Source of the DNA: Phoronis australis
Lineage: Eukaryota > Phoronida > Phoronidae
DNA: 64,000 bases
Direction: 5' to 3'
NCBI GenBank assembly: GCA_002633005.1
Contig: NMRA01000497.1
Location: 84,883 to 148,882 of the forward strand
The notes beneath the pieces are model-generated. The model was not told the DNA's origin. It ran no database searches and saw nothing but the letters and a program-made list of their open reading frames with translations. This document shows positions 12,601-23,600 of the stretch, one piece after another (the stretch's first letter is position 1; each line of letters opens with the position of its first letter). The position numbers and the translations under genes are program-made.

Positions 12601-15600
12601 TTAAAGTGGAGGCATACTGTGTTCTGGATCACTGTCTTCCAATACAGGTTCTGGGATAGGTTCGAAATTTTCTGATGAAAAAACAGAAGCGTTGTCCCGA
12701 GAAACATCTTGAAGGGAGGAAAAATATCGGTCCAGCGATGAGTTGGAGAAGGCGGGTGACAGACCACGTGGAAACATTTCTGTAGATAGTTGACGTCTGC
12801 AATAGAGCAATGCAAAACAATGCATTATGGGGTTGCATCACGATGCACAAACTATAACAGGGGCGAAACAACTGGTCAATGCCCATAGTTTCAACTCAAT
12901 AACAAGAGGGAAGATGTACATCCAGTGTAATTACTGAAACTTGCAATGTTCACTGAGCATTCTTCCAATCTTCATGTAAGTACATATGGCATGCCAGTGT
13001 GCAACAGAAACTGGTCATGTTTAAGTTTCTTTTGTGACACTTCTGTACCTCTAAACATGTTTTAGTCATAGTGACCACATTACACAACTATTTGCTCAAA
13101 AGCATATTAGACGTCATGGTGAGGATAAACTAACCTGATTTTATGTTTGTGATGCTAAACATTATCACAAAATCACATCATTACAGTGTTTTGAGCCAAT
13201 TTAAACACTGTGGAAGAATAAAAAAGACCAGCAAATAAACAACCATTCCACTAAAAATGAGAAAACTTTTCTAGGATTCAACACTTTTCATATTTGAGTG
13301 ACCAATAAAATCACTCATAGACTTCCTAAAATGGATAACTGTAATATTAACTACGATGATCCTTTACTTTGTATTAAGCACACAGTATGGTCAACTAGTG
13401 TAATTCTATGTTCAACTTGTTAAATCTCCACACAAAAATAAACTCTTGGAGAAAATATTAGTCTTATGCCAGCATAGTTTGTACTGTGTGGACAACAACA
13501 AAAATATTTGGAAAAGTTTCCATTATTTCCAGCTTGGTAATCAGCACTTCAAAAATGGAAAATGGCAATTTTGGCTAATTGAGCAAATTTCTCTTACAGA
13601 GGGCCTGGATTTTGAGAACCAGTTTGATGTCCATTATTCAGTGGAGAAAACAGGTTCTCAAAATGTGGTACCCTCTTGTAAGTGCCTATTACTTATTTTC
13701 GTGAGAAATATTTGAGAAGTGTGGTAATCTGCAGAATAAGATTATAGTGCTACGTACTTGTGTTCATGATATTTTCTAATGGCCTGAACATGCTGAAGGC
13801 GAGGAGTCTCTGGAGCACTGACAGTTCTTTGGCGACCTACTGCTTTTCTTCCGGGTGACACATTCTCTGCCTTATCATCGGGGCAAGGGTTTGCCGAATA
13901 CAAGCTGTTGTATTTTGGAGGGCCAAATATTTCCATGTCTAGCCTGAGAGGGCTCTCAAAAAAGTTGACGTCTTGAGAATGAATGTGTCTCTTTTGTTCT
14001 GCTTGTTTGTAAATATCCTGTGATGTAAAGGCAGTTCTTGTTGCTGCTGGAACATGAGGAGCCATATTGTCTAGAGTTATGATTGATTTGGAGTCGACCC
14101 CCGAAGGGCGTTTTTGTGTTATCGGATTGACAGGTCTATGAGTAGACAAACCAAGCTCATTCAGATCACTTTGTATGGCTGACTGTTGAGACTCCAACAC
14201 TTTGAACTGCTTAGCAGGAGACAACGAGGAATTGGTGTGAGTATCGTTGTATTGGCACACACTTCCTGTAATGCCATCTTGTTTGGTCGGACTGTGTTTC
14301 ACCCCAAATGAGTTACTTTTACGAGACCCTTTTGAAGGACTTAGATGTTCAAATGCTGTTTTTCTGTCATTTGAGTGCAGACTTGAAAGGTCTTTCAGCG
14401 ACTTCTCAATGAACTCATTGAACTTGTCAGCACCAAGAACATTTCTCAAACCGTCATAGTCCAGACCTTCAAACGCATGTTGGTCTCGAAGCAGACTGTC
14501 AGAGTTGTCACTGCCTTTTTCTTTCTCCTCAACCCTATGAGTATGCAGCCCAAGTTCTTCGAGATCTTCAGCAGACGGAGTATCACGCTGAAATAATGGT
14601 TTGGCCTTCACATCCACTTTGCTGACTCTAATGTCCACACTGTCTTTATCCTGCCTATCACTTTCCCAACCATTCTTTACTTGCCTTGGCCTTTGTTTTT
14701 CCGGTGTTCGCAAAATGGTTTCCTTCGCTACGTTATCTTTCAAATCAAAGTTGTTTACTGGTAAGTCCGATCTGTTATTCCCATGCTGACTGTGTTGTAC
14801 CTCCCCCTGGTGGTGCTTACCGGTAAACAACTTCCTTTTGTACTGCTTTAACTTATCATTGTCATGGTGGAACAAACCTTCTTTGACTTGAGTAAAGCCA
14901 TCTGATCTTGGACTATTTTTAGTATTTTTAGGAGACGGGCATACATTATTTTTGTTGTTGTTGTTGTTTAGAAGCAATGTTCTTGACTTGTCTGTTTTTC
15001 CTCTACTTGGTGACCTACTTCCTGCCTCGTTGACTGTACGAGATGTGATATCTCTTGGCCTGAAATAATAATATACATCAGTGGCATTTAGTCAACACAC
15101 TTTTATGCCAAAACATGACATCTCTTGGCCTGAAATGAGAATTGTATCAATGGCAATTAGTCAGTGTTATAATTCTATGCTAAAAACATAACTGAAGAGT
15201 TTCACAATCCAGCTGCAACAGTGACATGTCTTATAAAACAAGTCTATGTTACTTTATACAATAACCATCATGACTTTACAAATAAAGTTATGTCATTTAA
15301 TGTAGTTACCCTTGACAACTGGAATGTAGCATGCAGTAATTTCAAAATAATTAACATTTCTTCTCTTTGAAAATTGGCAAAATTTCAAAGCAAAAATCCT
15401 GGCTTATTTTTGAAATAATATTTATTTTTTTGCCAATCATCCATCAAGGTATTGGCCACAACTTCAACAAGGCAAGACTAATTTTGACAAAATTTGTTTA
15501 GTAAATACTTCTTTGGTTAAAAGCTGTTGTGGTACATCACCACCATAAACATCTACACAAAAAATATTAATGTACAGAAATTAAGCAAAGCATCACAGTA

Positions 15601-15768
15601 ATTGATTCTTAAGCAAATGATACATTAAGAAACTTACGGATGACGTTTTGAAGATGGTGAAGATTCTTGTCCAGCAGGTTGCCTAAAATACAACAGGCGT
15701 CTTTTTCTGAGATCTTCCAATTCACTTTGAGATGACCCTGTCGTGTTCTTTGCTGCACAGCCATCCAT
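12601..15768 (-). CDS. unrecognised 542-residue protein with two ELGLxTHR motifs
   Basis: Three minus-strand coding exons join in frame: 15638-15768 (ATG, MDGCAAKNTTG), 13758-15059 and 12601-12796 (TAA at 12601-12603). Junctions are CC|G and AA|A; splice sites are GTAAGT and GTACGT donors with CAG acceptors. The CDS is 1629 bp. The protein is polar and low in hydrophobic residues, so probably largely disordered. It begins with a basic helix-like stretch (SELEDLRKRRLLYFRQ), has an Asn run, two copies of LxELGLxTHR in the long exon, and an acidic C-terminus (EPVLEDSDPEHSMPPL). No signal peptide or membrane span is visible. I do not recognise the family and propose no function. An acceptor lies just upstream of the ATG, so a non-coding 5' exon is likely. 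The first acceptor region is tandemly duplicated. Confidence 0.8.
13599..13670. mobile_element. hairpin repeat, copy B
   Basis: GATTTTGAGAACCAGTTTGA, then CCATTATTCAGTGGAGAAAA, then CAGGTTCTCAAAAT: the same hairpin as at 4624-4690, in intron 2 of the 542-aa gene. Confidence 0.75.
15047..15189. repeat. tandem duplication over a splice acceptor (about 71 bp x 2)
   Basis: Copy 1 (15047-15116) spans the acceptor of exon 13758-15059; copy 2 (15117-15189) repeats it with several differences. Both share ATCTCTTGGCCTGAAAT, then a block like ATCA(G/A)TGGCA(T/A)TTAGTCA, then ATGC(C/T)AAAA. The minus-strand acceptor TTTCAG|GCCAAGAGAT is therefore present twice. Confidence 0.85.
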
Positions 15769-15771
15769 AGT

Positions 15772-16630
15772 CTGAAATGTTGAAATTTTTCAGATACTGT
15801 AAACTATTAACGGTCACAAACTGATAAGAAACATTTTTACCAGTCCGGTGAAATTTGTCAAAATGGTACATAAACTTGTAGCTAAAGAGTCTCATGTACA
15901 GTTTTTATAAGTAGCGACAACTGACTTTAAAGATGCTAGCTGTCTCAAAAAACACATGGAACAGATTTTTTTTGAAGAACGGTTAATATTTAACAGACCA
16001 GTAGTCATCCATTGCAATGGGTTGGGTGGAATACATGTAATTTATGAACATTCAACTTCACTCTCTAACAACCAAATATAGGCCAGAAAAATGCATGTTC
16101 TATCCTCATAAAGATATTGTCAACGTGTATGCCTAGTCAAGATTCTACATTGTATTTGTTAGTCACTGAACTTTGTACATAAAGCACAGACGGCTATGAA
16201 GGTCACTTTGCTGATCAATAAACAAGAGGCAGTTTATGTAAAGCATAATGAGAACTAAAACAGCAACAGTAGAGGCAGAGTAAACTAATGGAGCAGTTCA
16301 CACTACAATGTTACTGTTTACCCTCAAATCCAATACAATAACCAAATACAGTAATTAATTCACATACAAGCATAATTATTTGGACAAATGGATGCAAACT
16401 GGAAGGCCCCCTTGAAATGTTGACCTATTTTTCTTGTACCCAATCAGCATGCCCCTGGAGTAATGTTGCTGGTTTTAGTTTATGTATGCGTTCTGAAGAT
16501 GTTGCGAGGGCCTTATGAGCATGCACATTAGATGACGCCGAATGGGGAATTTTGCGCTCTTCGCTTTGTCGTAAATGTTGGCGATTGAACTAGGAAAATC
16601 TGGAGGTTTGTATTGTTTTTATTGGTTTCG
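15772..16630. promoter_or_regulatory. divergent promoter interval (inferred)
   Basis: The 542-aa gene runs leftward from 15768 and a candidate first exon runs rightward from 16631, so this 0.86 kb interval is the natural place for a shared promoter. A CCAAT box in reverse (ATTGG) lies just before the plus-strand ATG. No TATA box is obvious. The call rests on gene arrangement only. Confidence 0.35.
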
Positions 16631-16753
16631 ATGTCAACAAATGGAAGCAGTGAACGTGTTGCTGTCGCAGATAAAATGTTTGAGTTAAATTACTCTCAGA
16701 CATGCTTGGAGTTATTCCAGAAGTGCCCGGCAGACGGCCACATTGAACAGCAG
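16631..16753 (+). CDS. candidate first coding exon of an unidentified gene
   Basis: An ATG at 16631 opens 41 codons (starts MSTNGSSERVAVADKMFELN, ends ADGHIEQQ) that run directly into a donor, CAG|GTGTGT, at phase 0. The composition looks like real protein and the position divergent to the neighbouring gene fits a promoter. No convincing next exon was found before SF3A2. An acceptor near 16856 would add only about 14 codons before a stop. The gene may be very short, broken by the transposons to its right, or split by assembly. Confidence 0.4.
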
Positions 16754-17626
16754 GTGTGTACCTTTCTCTTTATTTAGTGTATAATTGAGGGCTGATTAAA
16801 GGTGCCTGTGATTAACATTGAATGAACATGAAGCCTTCATCAGGACACAGCTTTTCAGAACTTACAAAACATAAATAAAATTGCTCATAATTACCAACCA
16901 TAAAGCTTGTTTTATGATTTCTCCTGCTGCATAGTCATAACACTACCACGCTTATGGTAAATGACACATACAGAACGAAGAAATCAGCCTTCTTTTGCCG
17001 TGGTATGTCATGAGGCCGCGAAAATTGCCGCCATATTGTTAGTTGGTTGTTAATGGCGTTCCCGTCTTTGTGAGAGCAACAAAGTCACATAAATTCTTAC
17101 AATTATATTAATTAAAACACAGAAGATAGTCAAAATGATATTTTTAAGGGAAAAAATGTTTATTTTTACAAAATTTGTAAATTTTGAAATCTATCGTTTG
17201 AACGCTATCTGCCGCTTATGCGAGCAGCCATGTTGGATTTATGGTAGAGTACTGTTTTCTGAAAAAGGCATAAGGGTTTCTAATATTAGTAAGTATAAGG
17301 TGATCAACCTGTGGCAGTGTCCAGGCCTTTGGGTCCTGAATTTAAATAATTTATGGCATTTTTATTTGTGTTATGGTTGGCGCTGCTGAACACCCGCCGC
17401 CGGTATACCGGTCACGGCATGGCCACGGGAAATGAGTTTCCGTGGCCTGGGAAATAAGTTTCCCAGTAACTAAAAATTCTCCAAAGCACTGGTTCGTGAA
17501 AAAAAAGTACGCACAGTTGAAACTTAGAGTAGACAGTACCACCTTCTCAACTAACAGTAGAAAAGATGGCCTCCCATAGGCTTAGCCATAGGCGGCCTAT
17601 GGCATAGCTTAGCTATGACGGTTTTC
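16754..17626. other. non-coding stretch with short palindromes
   Basis: No supported coding sequence. Near the right end is a cluster of short inverted repeats: CCGGTATACCGG at about 17400, GCCACGG...CCGTGGC at 17420-17445, TGGGAAA...TTTCCCA at 17449-17464, and GCCATAGGC/GGCCTATGGC at 17584-17603. Confidence 0.5.
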
Positions 17627-18216
17627 GGAGGCAAGGATTTCGTGCCAATTTCTTTCATATAGTCTGACTGTGAGAGCTCTCCAGTCAGTCATTGTTCTAC
17701 CTCAGTTGTGATAAATTTGGTCGTCGTTTGCTGTTATTTACGAGTCAGTCAACATGCCACACTGTTGCTGCATACCGGGATATACTCATTATCAGAGCCT
17801 GTTGTAGTGAGAGTGAATACAGGCCCAGTTCGACACACAGTAACAGGACAGTTCGTCGTTCAATGAACAGATCAGTGAGCCAAACTTTGATAAGTTTATT
17901 GTGGACTTGTCTAAAGTATTGTGGCTATTTAGAAGGTGCCTGATGTGTGACAAGGGAGTCGCACGTCGGGATGTAAGCAGTTTGTGTACTCAGGTCACTA
18001 TCCAGTGGAAGTGTGTCGCGGGACACTCCGGCAAATGGGACAGTTGCTCCTCTGTCCGTGAGACGATAATGAGTACATCCTGGTAGGCAGCAACAGTGTG
18101 GCATGTTGACTGACTCATAAACAAAAGCAAACGACGACCGATTTTATCAATGACTTACTCGGCTGCTCTCACAGTCAGACTATATAAAAATAAATTGGCA
18201 CGAAATTCTTGCCTCC
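17627..18216. mobile_element. foldback element with duplicated THAP-like start
   Basis: Left arm 17627-17793 and right arm 18064-18216 are inverted copies of each other: GGAGGCAAG(G/A)ATTTCGTGCC at the outer ends, then TATAGTCTGACTGTGAGAG, then GGTCGTCGTTTGCT, then AACATGCCACACTGTTGCTGC. Read inward, each arm encodes a peptide beginning MPHCCC(I/L)PG, like the start of a THAP zinc finger. The centre (about 17901-18060, plus strand) encodes CLMCDKGVARRD and GHSGKWDSC, resembling CxxC segments seen in uncharacterised invertebrate transposon-associated proteins. Stops and frameshifts show it is dead. Confidence 0.7.
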
Positions 18217-20606
18217 ATTCTGGAGTAGAGGTTGAGTAATTGTTTAAATTACCAAAAAGCTGTAATTAACTGAAAAATATGTCTGGGAAAATCATTGAAC
18301 CTTATTTTTGCTAAAAATGACATGAAAAAAGTTTGCCTTTGCCTTTAAAGTAAAACTATTCAAAGCCACGTTGCTATATGTAGGGAGGACAATGTTTTTT
18401 ATTTTTTTTACATTGCCCATGTCTCCATGTGTCATACATTTTTGAAAAGCCGTTGGTGTCAGAAATGAAATGGTGCAAAACTCATAAAAATTGGGTGAGC
18501 AGATACCAAGAAAATGGCTGTTGAAACGCGACGATTATGCATAAAATATCTGCCTTTTTACATAATAAATGAATATACATGTGCTGCATATCAAAAGATT
18601 TGTCTCATTGAGACGAACATGGTGGTATGTATTATATAAAATTTGGATTGATTTCTACAGAGATATATATTGCTGTTTAAGTGTGTTATGGAACAGGAGC
18701 ATCAACCCCATGTTTGATGAAAACAATGGATTACGCAGCTTAAAAGGAAAGAAGCAAAGACAACACATCAGCTTAGAAATAAATACATCTGAGCTAGGAG
18801 GAAGTTTCGCATCATACTACAAGATAACATGGGTGGATTTGGGGGAAAAGGGGGCCAGCCCTTGGCCTCCCTAAAACTCTCCCCGATTTCATTTGGCAGT
18901 TTGAGGGTGCAAATATCTTATGGGTAAAATCATGCCTAATACTCTGCCCTGCCCCCCCCCTCCCTCCTAACTAAAAATCCTGGATCTGCCCCTGAGTAAT
19001 ACTAAAGTAGTAGCACATCATAGGTTGATAGGGGGCTTGGGGAGGCTATAGACCCCAGGGAATTTTCCGCGGAAACGCGGATTTTCGCTTTTTTCAAATG
19101 TGCTTTCCGCTTTTTTTATAATATTTCCGCGTAAAAAAATCGGATTTGATATAAAATTTCCGCGGCAAATTCCTTTCTTACCGCGGCGTTGCAGACGACG
19201 TTCACCTCGAAAAGCGGAAGTTGCTCTTTATGTTCGGAGGAACGTAAATTGTCAACATTGCCGGGGCATCTGGGATAGCGTGGTGTGATTTTCAATGGCG
19301 TCTCGTGTCATTGTTAAGCGCGGCGACAAATACTACCGCTCTGCAGCCAAAAATGTGTGGGTTGGGAGTAGACGGGCGAGCTAAAAGGACGCAGACGCAT
19401 GCTACTGATGGTGGTAACTTTTTTTTTTTTTTAGTCCTCCCGATTTTTGTCGGGGAAAGGTTCACAGTTCACATTGACCAGTTCTAGGCTGGTTATCGGG
19501 CGATGATTTGGGCCGTAAAAAGTTTTTGTCATTGGTCATTCCAAGCCCTGAGACCCCCACTTTTTTGGTGCTGTGGCGCCACCCACGTACCATTAGATCG
19601 TATCATGGCAAAAAACATCGGACAGAAAGTAAACAAAAGACCATTTGGGAAAACAAATCACTTTTAACGTGAAGGATTTCATCATTTACACAACAAAAAC
19701 TCTTCGTAACAACTTCATTTTGAATGGTGAAGTTGCGATGCCATTGAACTTCAATGTAGCCGCTCGTGGTGCTGACATGCGCTGACTTAGTGAACTAACG
19801 ACTACTGTTTGAAAAGTGCCAATGCGCAGCAGTTTGACAGAATTTCTGAAAATGAAATAATTATCAATAAAAAAGTGATAAATTTTTCATCTAAAAATCG
19901 GGGGGGNATCTTGCGCAACTGCAAAAACATCAATCTCCCGATCGATCAAAATTAGGCCTTCTGGGAGTGGACGATCGATAACTCGCCATGAAAACTTTGC
20001 CTTGACTTCAAGAAAAGAACTTGATGAGATGTGCATGCATGTTTGTAATCGAGAGTATAGTGCTCTTTTGGATTGGAGGAACAAGAGGCACTTTTTTGAA
20101 AGTTGATCGCATGGTGGAATATTGTGCGCTAAAAAAAGCTTACAAAAAATTATTTATCAGCGATAGTTCGTGTCAGAAAGATTACAAATTTACAATTAAA
20201 GACCAAGGTAACGATTTATAACACAAAATTGTCTTATAGTTAACTTTGAAGTCTGAAATCGGGTAATTTACCGAAGTGGGTTTTACATTGAGGCAGATAT
20301 GGAGCATCGTGACCTACTTTTTGATTGTCCTCCCTACATAATGTACCTTTTGCCCAGCCAATAGAGGGACACCTTAGGCAGCTGTCGATGTTTTTCATTC
20401 CCTCCTACTCGAATAAATACCCCAAACTTTCTTTTCGAACAGTCTGTCATTTAATTGCCCAGTTTGGCAACTGGTCATTTTTACACTGCTCACGCCATGA
20501 GATATGATGTTAGTCTTTCCACTTGTTATTCAATTGACGTTTTGGTTAATTATGTCCCCTGACCTTTTATTTGCTTGATAGACTTGCTGCTGGATTGTCT
20601 GCCAAC
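18217..20606. other. repeat-rich intergenic region upstream of SF3A2
   Basis: No gene supported. An element ending ATCCTGGATCTGCCCC (about 18838-18992) matches the end of the element in SF3A2 intron 6. Segment 19060-19200 is rich in CCGCGG motifs and looks repeat-derived. An ATG at 19295 opens a 29-codon frame that I cannot link to any exon. One unresolved base lies at 19907, inside a G run. The SF3A2 promoter should lie in the last few hundred bases. Confidence 0.4.
18838..18992. mobile_element. short repeat ending in GGATCTGCCCC
   Basis: Left end GTGGATTTGGGGGAAAAGGG and right end AAAAATCCTGGATCTGCCCC form a loose inverted repeat. The right end closely matches that of the better-preserved element at 24428-24590. 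Confidence 0.45.
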
Positions 20607-23600
20607 ATGGACTTCCAACACAGGGCGGGCGGTAAGACGGGCACAGGGGGTGTGGCTTCAGCCTCTGATGCCAATCGCGACCGCAGGGAACGTCTCAGAC
20701 AGCTGGCGTTGGAAACGATTGATATCAACAAGGTATTACGTTAAAGGTTACTTAAAAAGAGAATGATGAGGAGATTTTTAGTTGTTGTTTTATTTGATTT
20801 TGAAGTCGATAGAATATTCTCCTCTCTGAGAATGGTACAACTTTGTCCTGGACTAGTGACCCATCTGTACGCAATGTGCCCTGCGATTTTGAGATCCAGT
20901 TGATTTCCGTTATTCAGTGGAGAAAAGTGCTCAAAATGCAGGCACATTATTTCATACCGTTATTTGTCAAAGAACGATGCTTTTCTAGTTGCAAACTTTT
21001 AAATCCGCATTATTTTTATGCTAAAGCTGTGTCACGTGATGCGCATTGATGTCTTTAGGTTAAGTAAATAATAATTTAATATGCTTTTTTCATTAGTTTA
21101 ACAACCTTGTGAGACCTGTCCACAAAGTCAATTTGAACAGCCTTTCTTGGTGCAAGCGAGTTATGTTGAATTTACTTTGCCATTGCAGGATCCATACTTT
21201 ATGAAAAATCACCTGGGGTCGTATGAGTGCAAATTGTGTTTAACGCTTCACAACAACGAGGTAAGTATTCACTAAGGCTTGATGTGAGCTAGGTGTTCAG
21301 TGAACTCGTGTTTCAAGCACTACAGACGTGACTGGTTGTCAACTTACGTCCACATCGTGATCAGACGGTGTTCGCATTCCAGTGGCAGGGTTTCTTTTTA
21401 GTTCTACACGAAGACATTCCGTCTTAGTCCTGACTTTAGGGAGAATAAAAAATAAGAAGACCATCCGGTACTGTATGAGCTGCAGGTGTGTTTACATAGT
21501 AGCGAATGTCTAGTCTCCTCAAAGCTGCACTGATGGAAATTTTTATTAAAGGGACTCTGAACCGGTGTTTTGTCAAAGAAACTGCTTTTTGATTTAGACC
21601 ACTTACCGCTATGAAATTAGTCTCAGCTTGTTCTTTAGTCAGGTGGTCTTGCGAAGAAGTGATTGGCTGCGGAACAGTTTGAGATCTAATTTGTATGGAA
21701 ATCGTCCAAGTCAAAAATTGGTTTTTGTGATGGAAATCGAGTTTATGACTGCTTTAAGGCATTGAATAAAAGTTGTTTCAGACGTTTTAAATCATTAATG
21801 AAGACGCGGTTTTATGTTTACTAGGGGAGTTACCTGGCACATACTCAAGGCAAGAAGCATCAGGCCAACTTGTAAGTACCCTATCGTGACTGAGTGTTTG
21901 TCTAAAAATTGCCACTTTTGGTGAGAACTTTGGGAGTTATGGAAATGAGTGTATTGCTGCATCGATAAATTTTGATGGATATAAAATTGATAGACCTTTT
22001 GCTAGATAAGAAGCAAATTTGTTCTTTTTCCTTCTTCTCTCGGCATGTCATGGTGCCAACCTGCTACTACACAGTGGGAATTGTCTGAGGTTTGCAAGGC
22101 CTCGTGCTGGTTTTCCACGTGTAAGGATTGTAGTTGAGGTTATACATTGAGGTGGCCATTTTGTCCCACTTCACGTGCTCAGCTTGGAAACCCACTGTAA
22201 GAGTATTGCAAATGTCGAGAAAATAGTCACGTGTTCATCTCAATTAATAAAAAACTAACTTTAACGTGAAGTAAATAAACCAGAGCTAGTCGACTGCATT
22301 CTTAGTCTGCAGGCCAGACACTGTCAAAACAAGGTGCGTGTTACCGTGTGGGCATTGGTTGAATACTGTACAAAACAAATGCAATCGGACAAAACACCGT
22401 TTTCCCGTCATGACGGCTAATTCTGTTAACTGCAAACATCAATGTCAATAACAAGTAGAGCGGAAAAATTCTAACGTCAGAATGGCTTAGTCACCTTACT
22501 AACTTCCATGTTCATTCGCCTTCATTCTCGGTCATGAATGAAGACTATTCTGGCGATGAATTCGGCTTCTGCCCAGCCATCACGACGCAAGAATTCTGTG
22601 TTATCTTGTCCGAATACTTTTGGCGTGTACTGTACGTTGTCTTGTAGCAAGAAATGTTCATCGTCTAACTGCGTCCCTGTTCCAGAGCTCGCCGTGCTGC
22701 CAAGGAGGCCAAAGATGCCCCTGCCCAGCCAGCCCCCGAGAAGGCTAGGGTTGACATTAAGAAGTTTGTCAAGATCGGAAGACCTGGTTACAAGGTGACG
22801 AAACAGCGCGACCCAGAGTCCGGTCAACAGAGTCTGCTCTTTCAGGTCAGTAGTCGATCTTGGTCTCATCTGGGGAAGGAGTCGTATGAAAATTGTACAT
22901 TCAAGGAAACATGTAGAGCTGATAGGGCTGCCTCCCAAGACATGAGCCACAACAAGGATTCTCAAAAATGGCGCTTCATGGGATTTTAATGTTTTAAGAA
23001 CAGCAGACAGGAGTTATTCATTTGTCGATGGTAAAAATTGCTGCATTGTCTGTAAACCTAATGGTGGTGTTGTAAATCACGATATGAGGTGGTCATTGGC
23101 TCATTGGGTACTCTTGATTGACTTCGCTGTTTCACCAGGTCAACAGGCTAAGACATGGGAGTTGTTCTCGACATCGACTTCCAGATTACGAATCAATCAT
23201 ATGTCTTAGCCAATTGATCTGGCAGAATCGGCGAAGTTAATCTTGTTGGTCGTTATGCTAGTGTGCTGGTAGAGTACGCCACTTGTGCCGTGTTATCAGT
23301 TAAGCTAGTGTGCTGGTAGAGTGCGCTACTTATGTCATGTTGTCAGTTAAGCTAGTGTGCTGGTAGAGTGCGCTACTAGTCATGCCATGTTGTTAGGCTA
23401 CTGTGCTTGCAGAGTGCACCACTCATGTCATATTGTTAGTTAGGCTGGTATGCTGGTAGGAAGCGCCACTTGCTGTGCCATGTCTTTCTCATGCAGATCT
23501 AGTGCCGTAATGGATCTTGCATTTGATTTTGAAATATTTTTGCATTTTGTGGATACTGTTTAATATTTTAAGCGATCGCGGGCTGCTGCAGCAAATAGCA

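Noticed and set aside
22522-22965. 147-codon minus-strand open frame across SF3A2 exon 4
   Set aside because: It is the antisense of a conserved SF3A2 exon and its flanks; the plus-strand product is unambiguous.
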